Assembly (NCBI GenBank): GCA_036346205.1
Contig: JARFJB010000653.1
Coordinates: 1-64,000, forward strand
Length of the DNA stretch: 64,000 nucleotides
Origin: Vesta saturnalis
Taxonomy: Eukaryota; Arthropoda; Insecta; Coleoptera; Lampyridae
Direction of reading: 5' to 3'
In this document: positions 1 through 11,796 of the stretch, piece after piece
How the letters are laid out: every line of letters starts with the position of its first letter
Position numbering within the stretch: position 1 is the first letter of the stretch
The notes under the pieces: generated by a model
Database searches by the model: none
What the model was told of the DNA's origin: nothing
The model's input: the letters and a program-made list of their open reading frames with translations, nothing else
Translations under genes and position numbers: made by a program

Positions 1-245
1 AGTAATAGTAATAGTAATATAATAGTAATAGTAATAGTAATAGTAATAGTAATAGTAATAGTAATAGTAATAGTAATAGTAATAGTAATAGTAATAGTAA
101 TAGTAATAGTAATAGTAATAGTAATAGTAATAGTAATAGTAATAGTAATAGTAATAGTAATAGTAATAGTAATAGTAATAGTAATAGTAATAGTAATAGT
201 AATAGTAATAGTAATAGTAATAGTAATAGTAATAGTAATAGTAAT
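1..245. repeat. AGTAAT hexanucleotide microsatellite, array 1
   Basis: Near-perfect AGTAAT tandem repeat with one short irregularity near base 17. It runs off the left window edge, so its true length is unknown. It adjoins the 3' end of LINE copy E1 (ATTACT on the element strand), with a short TTGAAT stretch between them. Confidence 0.97.
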
Positions 246-1014
246 TTGAATTTGAATTTGAAATTATTTATTACGAAAAATTTACATCGTTCTAGGTCCG
301 ACGAAGTCTAGACTTATTTGTCGGTGCCTTAATTAACAAATACAATAAATTTCATTCAGCTTTAAACATACACAATTGAGCGCCTTAAGTAAGCAAACTT
401 AATGTAATAATAATTAATCTACAAAAAAAAAGTTCTGATTTCTTGTTTGAAATTAACATAATATTCAATTCCAGTATATAATATAATGAAAACCATTCTG
501 ATCTATTCTGTAAATGAAGTGTCTTTTAGGAAAGAAAACAGAAATTAATTTTTAATTATACATATAAAATTTTTCATACTAGGCATTGGAGTAATTTATA
601 ACTACGGAACATTTGTTATTTGACATAACATCCATTAATTTATTTAAGTACTGCATTACTACAGGCGAAAGTTCTTCGTTTACAGATTCCTCCAATTTTT
701 TCTCCTCCTGTATAGATTCCGCGATATCTGATTGCTTTTGAACTCGACATTGTGTGCATCTCCATGATAATTTCGATTTCCTTGACTTTGACCTATAAGT
801 TGTTTCGGAAATTGAACAATTATAGTGATAGTCTTCACCGCAACCATAACACCTGATTTCTTCTTCATTGATAGCATTTTTGCACTAACACTTCATTATT
901 GATTAAATCTTTAGAATTTTATTATAAACTTAATTTATTTAAGCACTGACACGTAATTTCAACAATTAACTATTAAATTATACGGAGCGCAGTTACACAC
1001 GTCCGCTCACTACA
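246..1014 (-). mobile_element. LINE copy E1: ORF1-only CR1/Jockey-group element, internally shortened
   Basis: Minus-strand non-LTR retrotransposon of only about 770 bp. Its 3' end carries the hairpin shared by its neighbours (294-328) followed by about three TTTGAA-type hexamers. Its 5' end, at the boundary with array 2, carries the motif GCGGACGTG (complement at 998-1006), which resembles the downstream promoter element of insect LINEs. Between them are the start of ORF1 and AT-rich non-coding sequence; ORF2 is absent. Having both true ends without the middle means internal deletion or a short non-autonomous subfamily, not simple 5' truncation. Confidence 0.75.
579..896 (-). pseudogene. ORF1 N-terminal fragment with PHD-like zinc finger (E1)
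   Basis: Reads from ATG at 896 as MKC, then TAG at codon 4, then about 101 open codons to TAG at 579-581. The frame holds the pattern of the other ORF1 copies here: CYGC, YHYNC, then WRCTQC, a PHD/RING-like Cys/His finger. One codon is missing between the first two cysteines compared with the copies starting at 11103 and 15873. The coiled coil and FP25K-like C-terminus are absent. In this LINE group ORF1 proteins bind RNA and act as nucleic-acid chaperones (family knowledge). Confidence 0.7.
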
Positions 1015-1344
1015 AGTAATAGTAATAGTAATAGTAATAGTAATAGTAATAGTAATAGTAATGGTAATGGTAATAGTAATAGTAATAGTAATAGTAATAG
1101 TAACAGTAATAGTAATAGTAATAGTAATAGTAATAGTAATAGTAATAGTAATAGTAATAGTAATAGTAATAGTAATAGTAATAGTAATAGTAATAGTAAT
1201 AGTAATAGTAATAGTAATAGTAATAGTAATAGTAATAGTAATAGTAATAGTAATAGTAATAGTAATAGTAATAGTAATAGTAATAGTAATAGTAACAGTA
1301 ACAGTAACAGTAATAGTAATAGTAATAGTAATAGTAATAGTAAT
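1015..1344. repeat. AGTAAT microsatellite, array 2
   Basis: About 55 copies of AGTAAT with a few variant units (GGTAAT, AGTAAC). It lies between the 5' end of E1 and the 3' end of E2; E2 contributes a run of about 22 T (poly-A on the element strand) at 1344-1365. Confidence 0.97.
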
Positions 1345-4041
1345 TTTTTTTTTTTTTTTTTTTTTATTTATTTCACAGTATTTACAGTTTAAGGTCCAAC
1401 AAAGTCAAATGGCTTTTCCGTTGGTGCCTTATTTATACAATAAAGTTTTAGATACATATATAAATTAAAATTTCTGCTTTTGGTGTGGCGTTTAAGAGTG
1501 TACACAATCATTGCAAATTACAATTAAATAGGTCATATTACATGTCTATACTTTTATTATTGATTTACTAGCCTATAAACTTTATTTATTCAAATCACTT
1601 TCTGTTATTATGTTATTTGTGTCTGTAACCAGTGTTTTATATTATATTTATACTTTATTGTTGAACTAGTTTTTACGTCGTCGGGTATTGCATTGAACAG
1701 TATCGGTATTGTACATTTTAATGTCCTATATCCATAATTATTGTAATAGTTCGGCACTATATATCTTTTCCTACGAGTAAGGTGATTATGATTTTCCGTC
1801 ACATTGTATTTATTGTCTTCTTTGAATTGTGTTAGGTACCAATATTTATAATACGTATATGGTGTTAATGTGTTACATCGTATATATATTTGTTTTTTGC
1901 TTAATTTCTCATCTTTGATTATTAATTTCATTATTCTGTATTGTAGGTTTTCTAATTTTTTAAGGTGAACATTTTCAGCACAACCCCATACCTGAAGTCC
2001 GTATCTTATTTGGGATTCCACTAACGCCTGGTATACTACAATCAATGTATTTGTGTCTAGAAATCTCTGAAGAATGTAGAAACATCCTATAGATTTCTTC
2101 AATTTGTTGTATATGTAATTAATATGTTTATCAAACTTAAGTTTGTTATCTATGGTAATTCCAAGGTATAATGTGCTGTTTACATTTTTTACAATTGGAC
2201 AGTTACAATATATTGATTGTGATAGACACGTGCATGTATGTATTTTTAATTCAGTTTGTTGTGGTCTACGCATGTGCGGTGTTGCGAATACCATCGAAAC
2301 TGTTTTATCTTCGTTTATGTACAAGTTCCTACCGTGAGTCCATCTCACCAGGTTGTTAAACTCGGTTTGTAGTGTGTCCTTGCAAGTAATCATGTCTCTG
2401 TGTGAGTATAGAAGCACAGCATCATCTGCATACATGTATAACTTCGTTTTGTCTATTGTTGTAAACATTTCATTAACGTATATTAAGAAAAGTAACGGGC
2501 CCAGATTGCTTCCTTGTGGTACACCATACTCTGATTGTGTCATGTCACTGAATTCGTTTCCTACCCTAACTTTAAAGTATCTCATTTTTAAATAGCTTTC
2601 AAACCACTGTAACTCCCTATGTTTAATTCCGGCGTTGTTTAAGTATTTCAATAACAGATCATGTTTAACGGTGTCGAATGCTTTTGTGAGATCAACAAAC
2701 AGAGCAGTTGTGTAATTATTTTTATCGAGCTGCGTGTTTATATGGTCAATAAGTTCAGTTAATAGGGTTCCAGTTCCTTTACCTATTTGAAATCCATGTT
2801 GGTTTATGTGAATAATTTTATTTTCTGATAAATATCTTTTAAGATGGTCCGTAACTTATATTTCAAATATTTTCTCCATCGTAGGTAAAATACTCAATGG
2901 TCTGTAGTTATTGTAGTCCATTGGGTCGCCTTTTTTGTAGATTGGCCGTGTTATGGATATTTTAAAGATGTCTGGAAATGTACTTTTGTTGATAGATTGA
3001 TTTATAATATCAGCAATTATTTTTCCAAAAATTTCTATGTTGTTTTTCATGTCTACTGTTCTCACATTATCGTGTCCTGGCGATTTTTTAATATGTAATT
3101 TACTGGTAATTATGTTTTCTACGATTTTTTTGTTGCATTTTGGGATATAAAAACAAACTTCCCTGTTTGCCTCCAATACTGTAGGATCTATCTGATGATT
3201 GCATTTATTTGCCAGTTTTGTTAGTTGTTGAGTAATGTTATTTGCAAATTTATTTACTATTTGTTTTGCAGTTTCATTCTTACCTATGTTATTCATTATT
3301 TTATCGTCAACATTTTTGGATTTCTTTTTAGTCAAAATATAGTTAACGTTGTCCCATATGTTTCTTTTGTTACTATTCACTCTTGCTTTGAAATGATTAT
3401 TTTTTGCATTTCTAATTTCGTTGTTTAACTGGTTTCTAAATGTTTTGTATGTTTCCATGTAAATGGTTTTCTTAGGGTTCGACTTCCATCTTTTGAATAA
3501 TTTATCTCTTTCCTTAATTTTGTAGTGAAGATTCTCCGTTATCCATCCATTATTTGTTCGGTGTTTTGTGTTCCTTACGTTTGTTTCAATGCGATTGCAA
3601 TTATAGATGTTACTTAATACAGTTGTGAAGTTGTTGGTGTAAACGTTTATATATTCGTCTTTTATACGCTGCCAGTTATGCTCGGCTATCATTTTCTTTA
3701 TACCAGAGTTGTTAAATTTCTTGATTGTTCCGTTATCCATACAATCACTCTTGGTAAAGGTTCCATCTTCTATATATAATGTTGTAGGATAATGGTCAGC
3801 TAATTTGTGGTTGATAACTGCAGATTTTATAGTTTTAAATTTGGATTTTACATAAATGTGATCTATTAATGACCTTTTATACAATCTTCTAATCTCCTCC
3901 TAGTCACATCGTGAATGGCGTTTATGTATCCAAATCCAGCTAGCATGCTTTCATATTCACATACATTTGCATTCATTTTGTCCAATAGGTTTAAATTAAT
4001 GTCACCGATTATTAGTCCATCATACACACGTTTATTATTCA
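1345..4041 (-). mobile_element. LINE copy E2: 5'-truncated ORF2 element
   Basis: Minus-strand CR1/Jockey-group LINE. Its 3' end is poly-A joined to array 2, preceded by the shared terminal hairpin (1393-1428). Its 5' end stops inside the endonuclease domain of ORF2, directly against array 3. ORF1 and the 5' UTR are missing, as expected for incomplete target-primed reverse transcription. Confidence 0.9.
1608..4040 (-). pseudogene. ORF2 (endonuclease C-terminus plus reverse transcriptase) of E2
   Basis: Begins within the AP-type endonuclease (LIIGDINLNLLD, then the SLIDHIYV region and HKLADHYP) and runs through the linker into RT. RT motifs include KSPGHDNVR, RPISIYKKGDP-type finger residues, VPQGSNLGPLLFLIY and the catalytic YADDAVLLYSHRD, then a thumb and a C-terminal region ending near 1608. 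There are two visible lesions. A one-base frameshift near 3885 falls between the endonuclease fragment and the linker. A single in-frame TAA at 2856-2858 lies where other copies have Tyr; the frame continues unchanged after it. The YADD catalytic box is intact. It is damaged but only lightly decayed. Confidence 0.88.
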
Positions 4042-4134
4042 ATAGTAATAGTAATAGTAATAGTAATAGTAATAGTAATAGTAATAGTAATAGTAATAGC
4101 AATAGCAATAGCAGTAGTAATAGTAATAGTAATT
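4041..4134. repeat. AGTAAT microsatellite, array 3
   Basis: About 15 units including AGCAAT and AGCAGT variants, between the truncated 5' end of E2 and the TTGAAT-type tail of E3. It is one of the shortest arrays in the chain. Confidence 0.95.
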
Positions 4135-4901
4135 TGAATTTGAATTTGTTTATTTCATAAATATGTACATATTTTTTGGTTCAACAAAGACTTACGTCTT
4201 ATCTGTTGGTGCCAATTAGTTTTATAACAAATAAATTATTATATTTGTATTTACTATACTAATCAAAAACATTATTTCTAACGCGAGAAGGTGCGTACAA
4301 ACATTGTTATGTAAATATTAACTATTTTTTATCACTAATCATATTTACAATATATGTTGTTAATTTATCTAACGTAGTACGCATTTTGTATTAGTTATTG
4401 TTTTTGTAGCCAATTTTGTATCCCTTTTTTAAAGTTACCTATGTTATTTGTTACAATATGATCTGGTATCGTGTTAAATAAATATGGTATCAAACATTTA
4501 ATAGTTCTTCTTCCATACTTATTATAATATTTTGGAATAATGAATTTTTGTTTTCTGGTAGAATATCTATGCTCCGATTTGATCTTCAGTTCTTCGTCAT
4601 AATAATATTGTATTAAGAAGTAACATTTATAATATCCATTTGGTGTTAATGTGTTACTTTTTTCCAGTAATTGCGACGTGTTTAATTTAGTTCCTTTGTG
4701 TATTAATTTTAATATTTTGTATTGCAGGGATTCCAGTCTCCGAACATGACATACTCCGCACAACCCCATACTTGAGCACCATACCGTATGATCGACTCCA
4801 CTAATGCCTTATATACTATCGTCATAGTTTTAGGATCTACCATTCTGTTTAGTATATAAAAACATCCTACCATCTTTTTAATTTTGTTGTACGTATACTC
4901 C
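4135..4901 (-). mobile_element. LINE copy E3: short 5'-truncated ORF2 end
   Basis: Minus-strand LINE 3' end with the shared hairpin at 4178-4213, in which the inner stem is AAGAC/GTCTT rather than the usual AAGTC/GACTT. Only the post-palm part of ORF2 remains. Its 5' boundary touches a GGAAAATGG-type minisatellite, not an AGTAAT array. Confidence 0.85.
4395..4901 (-). pseudogene. ORF2 C-terminal fragment of E3
   Basis: Encodes the region after the RT palm: YNKIKKMVGCFYILNR, then ALVESIIRYGAQVWGCAE, then the C-terminal IPKYYNKYGRRTIKCLIP block that also occurs in E2, E4, E5 and E7. A one-base frameshift near 4745 separates the two halves. No catalytic residues remain. It overlaps in content with the end of E4, so E3 and E4 are separate copies rather than one broken element. 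Confidence 0.8.
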
Positions 4902-4928
4902 ATTTTCTATTTTCCATTTTCCATTTTT

Positions 4929-4961
<33 letters not shown>

Positions 4962-5128
4962 ACCATTTTCCATTTTCCATGTTCCGTTTTCCGTTTCCGT
5001 TTTTCGTTTTCCAATTTCCGTTTTCCGTTCTCCGTCTTCCGTCTTCCGTCTTCCGTTTTCCGTTTTCCGTTTTCCGTTTTCCGTTTTCCATTTTCCATTT
5101 TCCATTTTTTCCATTTTCCATTATTTGC
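4902..5128. repeat. TTTTCCATTTTCCGT-type minisatellite at the E3/E4 junction
   Basis: Degenerate tandem repeat of a 7 to 10 bp unit (TTTTCCA/TTTTCCG and CTTCCGT variants). It occupies the place where the 3' UTR and hairpin of E4 should be. E4's reading frame runs into it and yields a Lys/Glu/Asn-rich tail, which is not a real protein domain. Confidence 0.9.
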
Positions 5129-7759
5129 CTTATTCCATTTTTTTAAGTTGCTATCGATTAGCCATTTCTTGATTTTTTGCTTGTAAGTAGATAGTCCATC
5201 ATCTGTTTTTATACCTATGGGTATTGAGTTGTATAGCGTTGGAATTAGACACTCTAGAGTTCTTTTCCCATATTTGTTGAAATAAAATGGTACTGCGTAC
5301 GTAGTCCTTCTAGTCTGGTAGTTGTGTTCTATAGGTATTTTATATTGATTGTCTTTAAGGTAGGTTAGTATGTTAATATACCTGTAGAATGCATTAGGGG
5401 TTAAGGTATTTGTCTTTTTTAAGAGTACATTTTTTGTGTTATTACTCCCTGGTATCATTTTAAGTAGACGAATTTGCAGGCATGTTAATCTGTTCATGTG
5501 TACAGGGTCTGCACATCCCAAACTCTTATTGCGTACCTTATGATCGATTCTATCATGGATTTGTATACCATTGTCATTATTGTTCTGTTGGCGTATCTAC
5601 TTAGTAAGTAGTAGCATCCAGAGATTCGTTTTAATTTGAGATGGATGTTTTCTATATGCATGTTGTAGATAAGTTTAGAATCCAGTGTTAATCCAAGGTA
5701 TGTAAACTTACTCACTGTCTCTAATTTTCTACATTTACACTTATCACTCATGTTTCTAGTAAGACAGTCACTGTTGTGCATAACTACTTTTATGGTTTTC
5801 GTGTTATCCATATGTGCTGTAGCAAAGACCATGGTTTTTGTTTTTTCTTGGTTAGGGAATAAATTATGTTCGTGCATCCATTTACATACCTTGTCTAATT
5901 CAGATTGTATTACTTCTTCACATTTTAGTACCTTTCTGTGTGAGTATAGAAGTATTCCGTCATCCGCGTACATGAAAAGATGAGATTGATCGATTTGTCC
6001 AAATATTTCGTTGATATATATCAAAAACATTATAGGGCCTAAATTACTGCCTTGAGCTACTCCATAGCTGATCTTTCTCTCCTTGCTGCTTGTATTGTCG
6101 ATCGTTACTACGTATTTTCTGTTTTCCAAGTAGCTTCTAAACCATTGTAGCTGTTTGTAGGTAATTCCAATTTTCTCAAGACTTGTAATTAAAATTTTAT
6201 GATCCACGGCGTCGAAAGCTTTCGATAGATCGATGTAAACCGCAATCGTGTATTTATTACGATCTAACTGCTGATTAATATAGTTTGTTACTCGTACCAA
6301 CAACTGCTCCGTGATTTTATACTGCTGGAAACCATATTGATTAGTATGAATTATATTGTTATCACGTAGATAATTGTTTAAATGTTTGACGATATAAGTT
6401 TCTAATACCTTCTCTATTATCGGTAGAAGACTGATAGGTCTATAATTTGTAAATTCCGCAGGATTACCTTTTTTGAAAATAGGTCGAATTATTGACGTTT
6501 TAAATCCATCCGGGAAGATACCTTGCTTTAATGATGCGTTGATCATCTTTGTGATTACACTTTTAAATATTTTAACGTTACTCTTTAGATCTACCACCCG
6601 AATATTATCTATTCCTGGCGATTTATTTATTTTTAAGTTTAGTATAATGTTTTCAGTCTTTTCGTCATTTGCCGGAGGAATGTATAAGTAGCAGCTATTA
6701 TTTTGCATGTGTTGTTCAGTTACTGTTGAGGTTTTTCGATTTCCCACTAATTATTCAATTTGTTTGTTGAAAGTTTCAGCAAAATTATTGACTATTTGTT
6801 CTTTATCATACATGGGTGTCAGAGAGCTTAGAATTTTATCGTCTACGTTTTTAGTTTTCTTTTTCTTTAATATGTAGTTGACCTCATTCCACATTGCCCT
6901 AGGGTCATTGGCTTTGTCTATGAATCTTTGCTGAAAGTATTTATTCTTAGCATATCTGATTTCATTATTTAATTTGTTTCGGTATCGTTTATAGGTATTA
7001 CGATAGTTCTCATTATTTGGGTTTGATTTGCACTTCTTAAACATTTTGTCTCTCTCATCTTTTGGTGTAACGTTTCAGTGATCCATCTATTACCGTTGCT
7101 TCTGTTACGCTGATTTACTGTAGTTGTAATTTTATTTTCATTGTATATTCTACAGAAAGTTTTTAAGATGTTATTTGTGAATTTGTTGACATTTTTGTGT
7201 TCTAGCTGATTCCAATTTGTGCGGAAAATTTTAGCTCTTAGGTTTCTTTCATTATATTTTTTCTTAGTGTTACTTCTTGAGCAGCTTGTCATATTTACTA
7301 CGTTTCCTCCTAAATTGAGACATACAGGGTAGTGATCAGATATTTTGTGGTGAATAACAGCAGCTTTGATTGCTTTATGTGATGTACGTATAAAAATGTG
7401 ATCGATTAAGGATTGTTTTAGTTGCTCTCCTCTCATTTCTTCCCGAGTAGTGTCCTTAATAGCGCCAATAAAACCCTTACCACACAACAAATTTTCGTAT
7501 TCAGCAATTATTGCTCTTTCATTGTCAAACAAGTTTATATTTATGTCCCCTACTAGCACAACGTTAGCTTGCTTATCGTTCCTGGATAAAATGTTATCTG
7601 GTTCAGCTATAAATTGCTTAATACTTTTTTCTGGTGGTCTGTATATATGCAGAATCTCTATTTGGGTATTATTTATAAACACTAGACTGTTTAGGCATTC
7701 GAATTCATTCGTGTTTATATTAATAACTTGGAAAGGGAAGCTCTTTTTGATATACATTG
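5129..7759 (-). mobile_element. LINE copy E4: 5'-truncated ORF2 element lacking its 3' UTR
   Basis: Minus-strand LINE running from within the endonuclease (5' end against array 4) to the ORF2 C-terminus, where it passes into the minisatellite. It is the only copy in the chain without the terminal hairpin. Confidence 0.85.
5130..7757 (-). pseudogene. ORF2 (endonuclease plus reverse transcriptase) of E4
   Basis: Endonuclease motifs: HIYRPPEKSIKQF, VVLVGDININLFD, SLIDHIFIRTSHK and HKISDHYPVCLN. Linker: YAKNKYFQQR and KTKNVDDKIL. RT: KSPGIDNIR, FKKGNPAEFTNYRPISLLP, IDLSKAFDAVDH, GVAQGSNLGPIMFLIYINE and catalytic YADDGILLYSHRK. The breaks are a frameshift near 7050 between endonuclease and linker, an in-frame TAA at 6751-6753, and a frameshift near 5510 before the C-terminal block. 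The catalytic residues survive. It resembles E2 and E7 but is clearly a different subfamily member. Confidence 0.86.
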
Positions 7760-8013
7760 CTAATAGTAATAATAGTAATAGTAATAGTAATAGTAATAGT
7801 AATAGTAATAGTAATAGTAATAGTAATAGTAATAGTAATAGTAATAGTAATAGTAATAGTAATAGTAATAGTAATAGTAATAGTAATAGTAATAGTAATA
7901 GTAATAGTAATAGTAATAGTAATAGTAATAGTAATAGTAATAGTAATAGTAATAGTAATAGTAATAGTAATAGTAATAGCAATAGTAATAGTAATAGTAA
8001 TAGTAATAGTAAT
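7760..8013. repeat. AGTAAT microsatellite, array 4
   Basis: About 42 units, nearly perfect, between the endonuclease-truncated 5' end of E4 and the 3' end of E5. Confidence 0.97.
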
Positions 8014-9441
8014 GGTTTAATGGTTTAATGGTTTTATTAATCAGAAAGAATATACAGTTTGCGGTCCTACTAAGTCAGCGACTTATCGGTAGGTACCGTT
8101 CGTTATTATTTACAGTTTAATTTACTACATATGGTTTTTATACATTTATATGGCGCTGCAGGTTAAGTGCAATCAGTTATAATCATAACAACATTTAAAT
8201 TTTATAGAGTTGTACTCGTTTAATTACTACTTCTTAAGATCTTAAGAATTTTAGTAAGATTTCTAGCAGAGTCTATCGCGTCAATGGATATAGTATCAGA
8301 TAACTCATTTAAAAGCTTGGGTATACTACATTTTAAGGTTCTTTGGCCATATTTGTTGAAATAATTAGGTATCACATACTTTCGTTTTCTGGTACGGTGA
8401 TTATGATCAACTATTGTTTTGTATTCAATTTTTCGATAGTTATTTATGATGTTATAGTATTTATAATATCCCAGTGGGGTTAGTGTATCTAACTTTTCTA
8501 ACAACTCATTTTTGTCCATGTTTTCACCTTCGATTAGTTTTAACACTTTAACTTGTAGTCTATTGATTTTGTCTATATAAACACTTTCGATACACCCCCA
8601 ATTCTGTACTCCATATTTTAATATGGGTTCAATCAAGGACTTATATGCTAACCTCATAATTTTTTTGCTCGATACTTTTTTTAGCATATAAAAGCACCCT
8701 GCAATTTTCTTAAGCTTATTGAATGTACTATCTACGTGATTATTATATTTTAAATTACAATCAATGTTTAACCCTAAGTACATAGTTTCATATACTTGAT
8801 TAATTAGAGGACAATCACAATTTGTTAAGTTCATTTTGCAATTACAGTTATGCATTTTTAAATTTAAACGTTTTGCTCTATTCATGTGTGGTGTTCTAAA
8901 TGACATACATACAGTTTTGAGATGTTTATATACAAACTTTTACCGTGCAACCAATCATATATCTTGTTTATTTCGCTCTGTATTACATATTCGCAGGTTT
9001 CAGGGTTACTATGACTATACAAAACCACGGCGTCATCAGCATACATATATATCTTACATTTATTTACAACATTGAAAAGTTCATTGATATACGTTAGGAA
9101 GAGCACTGATCCGAGGTTACTACCTTGCGGTACACCATATTTGCACATATTTAAATCACTTAACTCATTTCCAACTTTCACTTTATAACACCTATCTTTC
9201 AAGTAGCTTCTGAACCATTTAAGTTCCTTTCCTGTTACCCCATTTGCTTGGAGACAATTAATCAGGATCGAGTGGTCAATAGTGTCGAATGCCTTCGAAA
9301 AGTCTATAAATACCCCAATTATGTTGTCCAAATTAGTGTTGATATAGTCATTAAAAACACTTAGCAATTGTTCAGTACTTTTTCCCTGCTGGAATCCATA
9401 CTGATTTTTATTTATCAGCCCATTATCGCTTAAATACTTTT
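8014..9441 (-). mobile_element. LINE copy E5: 5'-truncated ORF2 element
   Basis: Minus-strand LINE whose 3' tail is an 8-mer repeat (TTTAATGG, three copies at about 8012-8030). The shared hairpin is at 8062-8097 with stem CCTAC/GTAGG. The 5' end is truncated within the RT fingers, against array 5. Confidence 0.88.
8220..9437 (-). pseudogene. ORF2 reverse transcriptase fragment of E5
   Basis: Starts at the NQYGFQQGKSTEQLL finger region. It continues with FIDFSKAFDTIDH, YGVPQGSNLGSVLFLTYINE and catalytic YADDAVVLYSHSN. After a frameshift near 8890 it continues as the C-terminal region (FRTPHMNRAK; TMYLGLNIDCNLKYNNH; IPNYFNKYGQRTLKCSIP). The Cys-rich patch after the palm (CNCKMNLTNCDCPL) recurs in E2, E4 and E7 and could bind metal or nucleic acid; this is an inference. 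Confidence 0.85.
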
Positions 9442-9505
9442 TAATAGTAATAGTAATAGTAATAGTAATAGTAATAGTAATAGTAATAGTAATAGTAATA
9501 GTAAT
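9442..9505. repeat. AGTAAT microsatellite, array 5
   Basis: About 10 units between the truncated 5' end of E5 and the TTTC/TTTGAA-type tail of E6. Confidence 0.95.
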
Positions 9506-11231
9506 CTTTCTTTCTTTGAATCTTTATTTCCATAATAACTACAGTTCTCGGCCCAACCAAGTCATCACGACTTAACGGTCGGTTCCGTAATGAAAACAGT
9601 TAAATTAATTACATAATGAAATTCTTAAAAAATATAACAGACGCTCTCAAAAATTAAAATTTATTCAATACATGATTAATAATTTTGAATGTACAGACAT
9701 TACATACACGAAAAAAGAAAAAAAAAATTTTTTTTCTACAATTTAAGACAAAATTAAAATAAAACGTTTATACTGTTACATTTTAAAAAACAATTTTTTT
9801 AATGTTTGTCACCTAGGTTTAAAAATTTGTGAAATAATTGACTTACATTAAATTAACATAGCTTTATAATTATATTGAAATTGGAATTAAATTTATGGTT
9901 CATACTATAATTCAACACATTTTATAATAATCTATGTTTGCAAGAAAAATTATAAATAATAAATTGGTATTGAAGCGATTAAAAGAACAATGCTATTGTT
10001 ATTGGAATAAATCATGTAACCATTTAATAACATTTGGCTGCCCATATGTTTTGTAAAACTAATTCAATAATACATTCTCTTTCAATAAATGCTCAACTAA
10101 AAAACTTCAAATGGAAGGAAAATTATAGGTCATTGATTTTGTTTTATAAAATTGTTACAAATTAACTGAAAAAAGGAAAACTACAAAATTAAGATATATG
10201 TATATAAAGAGAGAAATTTTTATGTGATTTATATTCAATTTATGTATTTACTAATATCTGTAATTGAACGAATATTAATGGCAACTGAATTTTCATCTTT
10301 TTTTACTAGTATGCGTCCGTTCTTGATCCACACAAATTTATGATTAAAACAGATGCCTTTCTTCTGGTTTCGGAATAATTGCCTTAGTTCAAAACATAAA
10401 TGTTCATTAAAATAAATCTTGCCGTTTGTCTTTTTTTCCGTTTCGGATAACTCTCTCCACCACGTACGCCCTTTACTTAAAAAGTTTGCCTTATCACTTT
10501 CATTGCAAAGATTTACTAATAAGCAATTATTGTTTTTTAATGTAAGGTGGTTCACTGATTTGTATTTAATATTTTCACAGCCAATTTTGTTTGCAATTTT
10601 ATTAAATTTCTCTGTTGGGGTCTCGTTGTTTGAATTTGGGAAGATTCCATGTATTTCAAGGTATTTGCGTTTCTTAAATTGTTCCAGGTATATCACTCGG
10701 TTTGACAAATTCTCGATTTGTTCATCTTTCCTTTCTACAGTTTTTCTCAATGTCCCAACCTCTTCTTTTAGTGTTTTATTATCTTCCAAAATTTCTTTTA
10801 GTGTGGTGCTTTGCTCCTCTATTATCGCATTCTGTTTGGTAATTTTTCAGTCAATAATTTTATTGACGTACTTAATTCTTCCAAGATTTGCTTTAAACAA
10901 GGATTAATATCATTTTTTGCTTCTGTGCTTGTACCAGTTTTGCTATCGCGGCAATTTTGGCATCGCCAGGACTGTTTATTCGTTTTAGATTTAGCGCGAT
11001 AGGTATTTTCTGCTATCGAACACACAAAATGATAGCATTCATTGCAGCCATAACACTGAACTTCTTTATCACGCAAACTTTCACTACAAACATTACATTT
11101 CATTATGATTTATTTTTCAATAAAACTATTTTTATAATTCAGTATTACAACGGAAAGTTAATTAGCACGTATTACACAATTCTTCAGAGAGCACGTAAAA
11201 CACGTCTGCACCGTTCGAGCGTCTAACTAAT
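9506..11231 (-). mobile_element. LINE copy E6: ORF1-only element with long 3' non-coding region
   Basis: Minus-strand element with a natural 5' end (GCAGACGTG at 11201-11209, about 23 bp inside the array boundary), a 5' UTR of about 128 bp, ORF1, then about 730 bp of AT-rich non-coding sequence ending in the shared hairpin (9549-9587). No endonuclease or RT sequence is present in any frame. The layout recalls the gag-only HeT-A element of Drosophila telomeres, though no homology to HeT-A is claimed. Confidence 0.8.
10235..11103 (-). pseudogene. ORF1 nucleic-acid-binding protein of E6 (PHD-like finger, coiled coil, FP25K-like end)
   Basis: From ATG at 11103: the Cys/His finger (CNVC, CYGC, YHFVC, WRCQNC) within the first 55 residues; a linker; a heptad-rich coiled coil (LKEEVGTLRKTVERKDEQIE); an RRM-like start (RKYLEIHGI); then a C-terminal domain with IYFNEHL, FVWIKNGRILVKKDENS and a stop at 10235. 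A one-base frameshift in an A-run near 10850 separates finger and coiled coil; otherwise it is open. The C-terminal motif resembles the baculovirus FP25K-like domain found in many insect LINE ORF1 proteins. The likely role is an RNA-binding gag-like protein. Confidence 0.82.
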
Positions 11232-11566
11232 GTAATAGTAATAGTAATAGTAATAGTAATAGTAATAGTAATAGTAATAGTAATAGTAATAGTAATAGTA
11301 ATAGTAATAGTAATAGTAATAGTAATAGTAATAGTAATAGTAATAGTAATAGTAATAGTAATAGTAATAGTAATAGTAATAGTAATAGTAATAGTAATAG
11401 TAATAGTAATAGTAATAGTAATAGTAATAGTAATAGTAATAGTAATAGTAATAGTAATAGTAATAGTAATAGTAATAGTAATAGTAATAGTAATAGTAAT
11501 AGTAATAGTAATAGTAATAGTAATAGTAATAGTAATAGTAATAGTAATAGTAATAGTAATAGTAAT
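11232..11566. repeat. AGTAAT microsatellite, array 6
   Basis: About 55 perfect units from the 5' end of E6 to the short TTGAA pentamer tail of E7 (about 11566-11582). Confidence 0.97.
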
Positions 11567-11796
11567 TGAATTGAATTGAATTGTTTATTAATCATTTTTA
11601 ATACTTTTTCGGTCCAACTAAGTCCTTCGGACTTGTCTGTTGGTGCCGTTTAATTTACATGTCATATCCTACTATTAACATAACGATTTTTTTTAATGTG
11701 GCGTTACAGAGTGAATCATTGCAATGTAATAATAATTAATTTCTTATATTTATGTTTACAATTTATTTTTTTTTTACGTTTACATTTATGGTATAT

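Noticed and set aside
1061..1468. Long Val-Ile repeat reading frames in arrays (1061-1468, 7757-8020, 16013-16465, 17522-17782) and poly-Leu/Ser-Asn frames on the same arrays
   Set aside because: They are translations of the AGTAAT hexamer, which has no stop in several frames; no protein is implied.
4884..5186. Phe-Ser/Lys-rich frames through the TTTTCC minisatellite
   Set aside because: Repeat translation; the only genuine part is the E4 ORF2 end that enters it.
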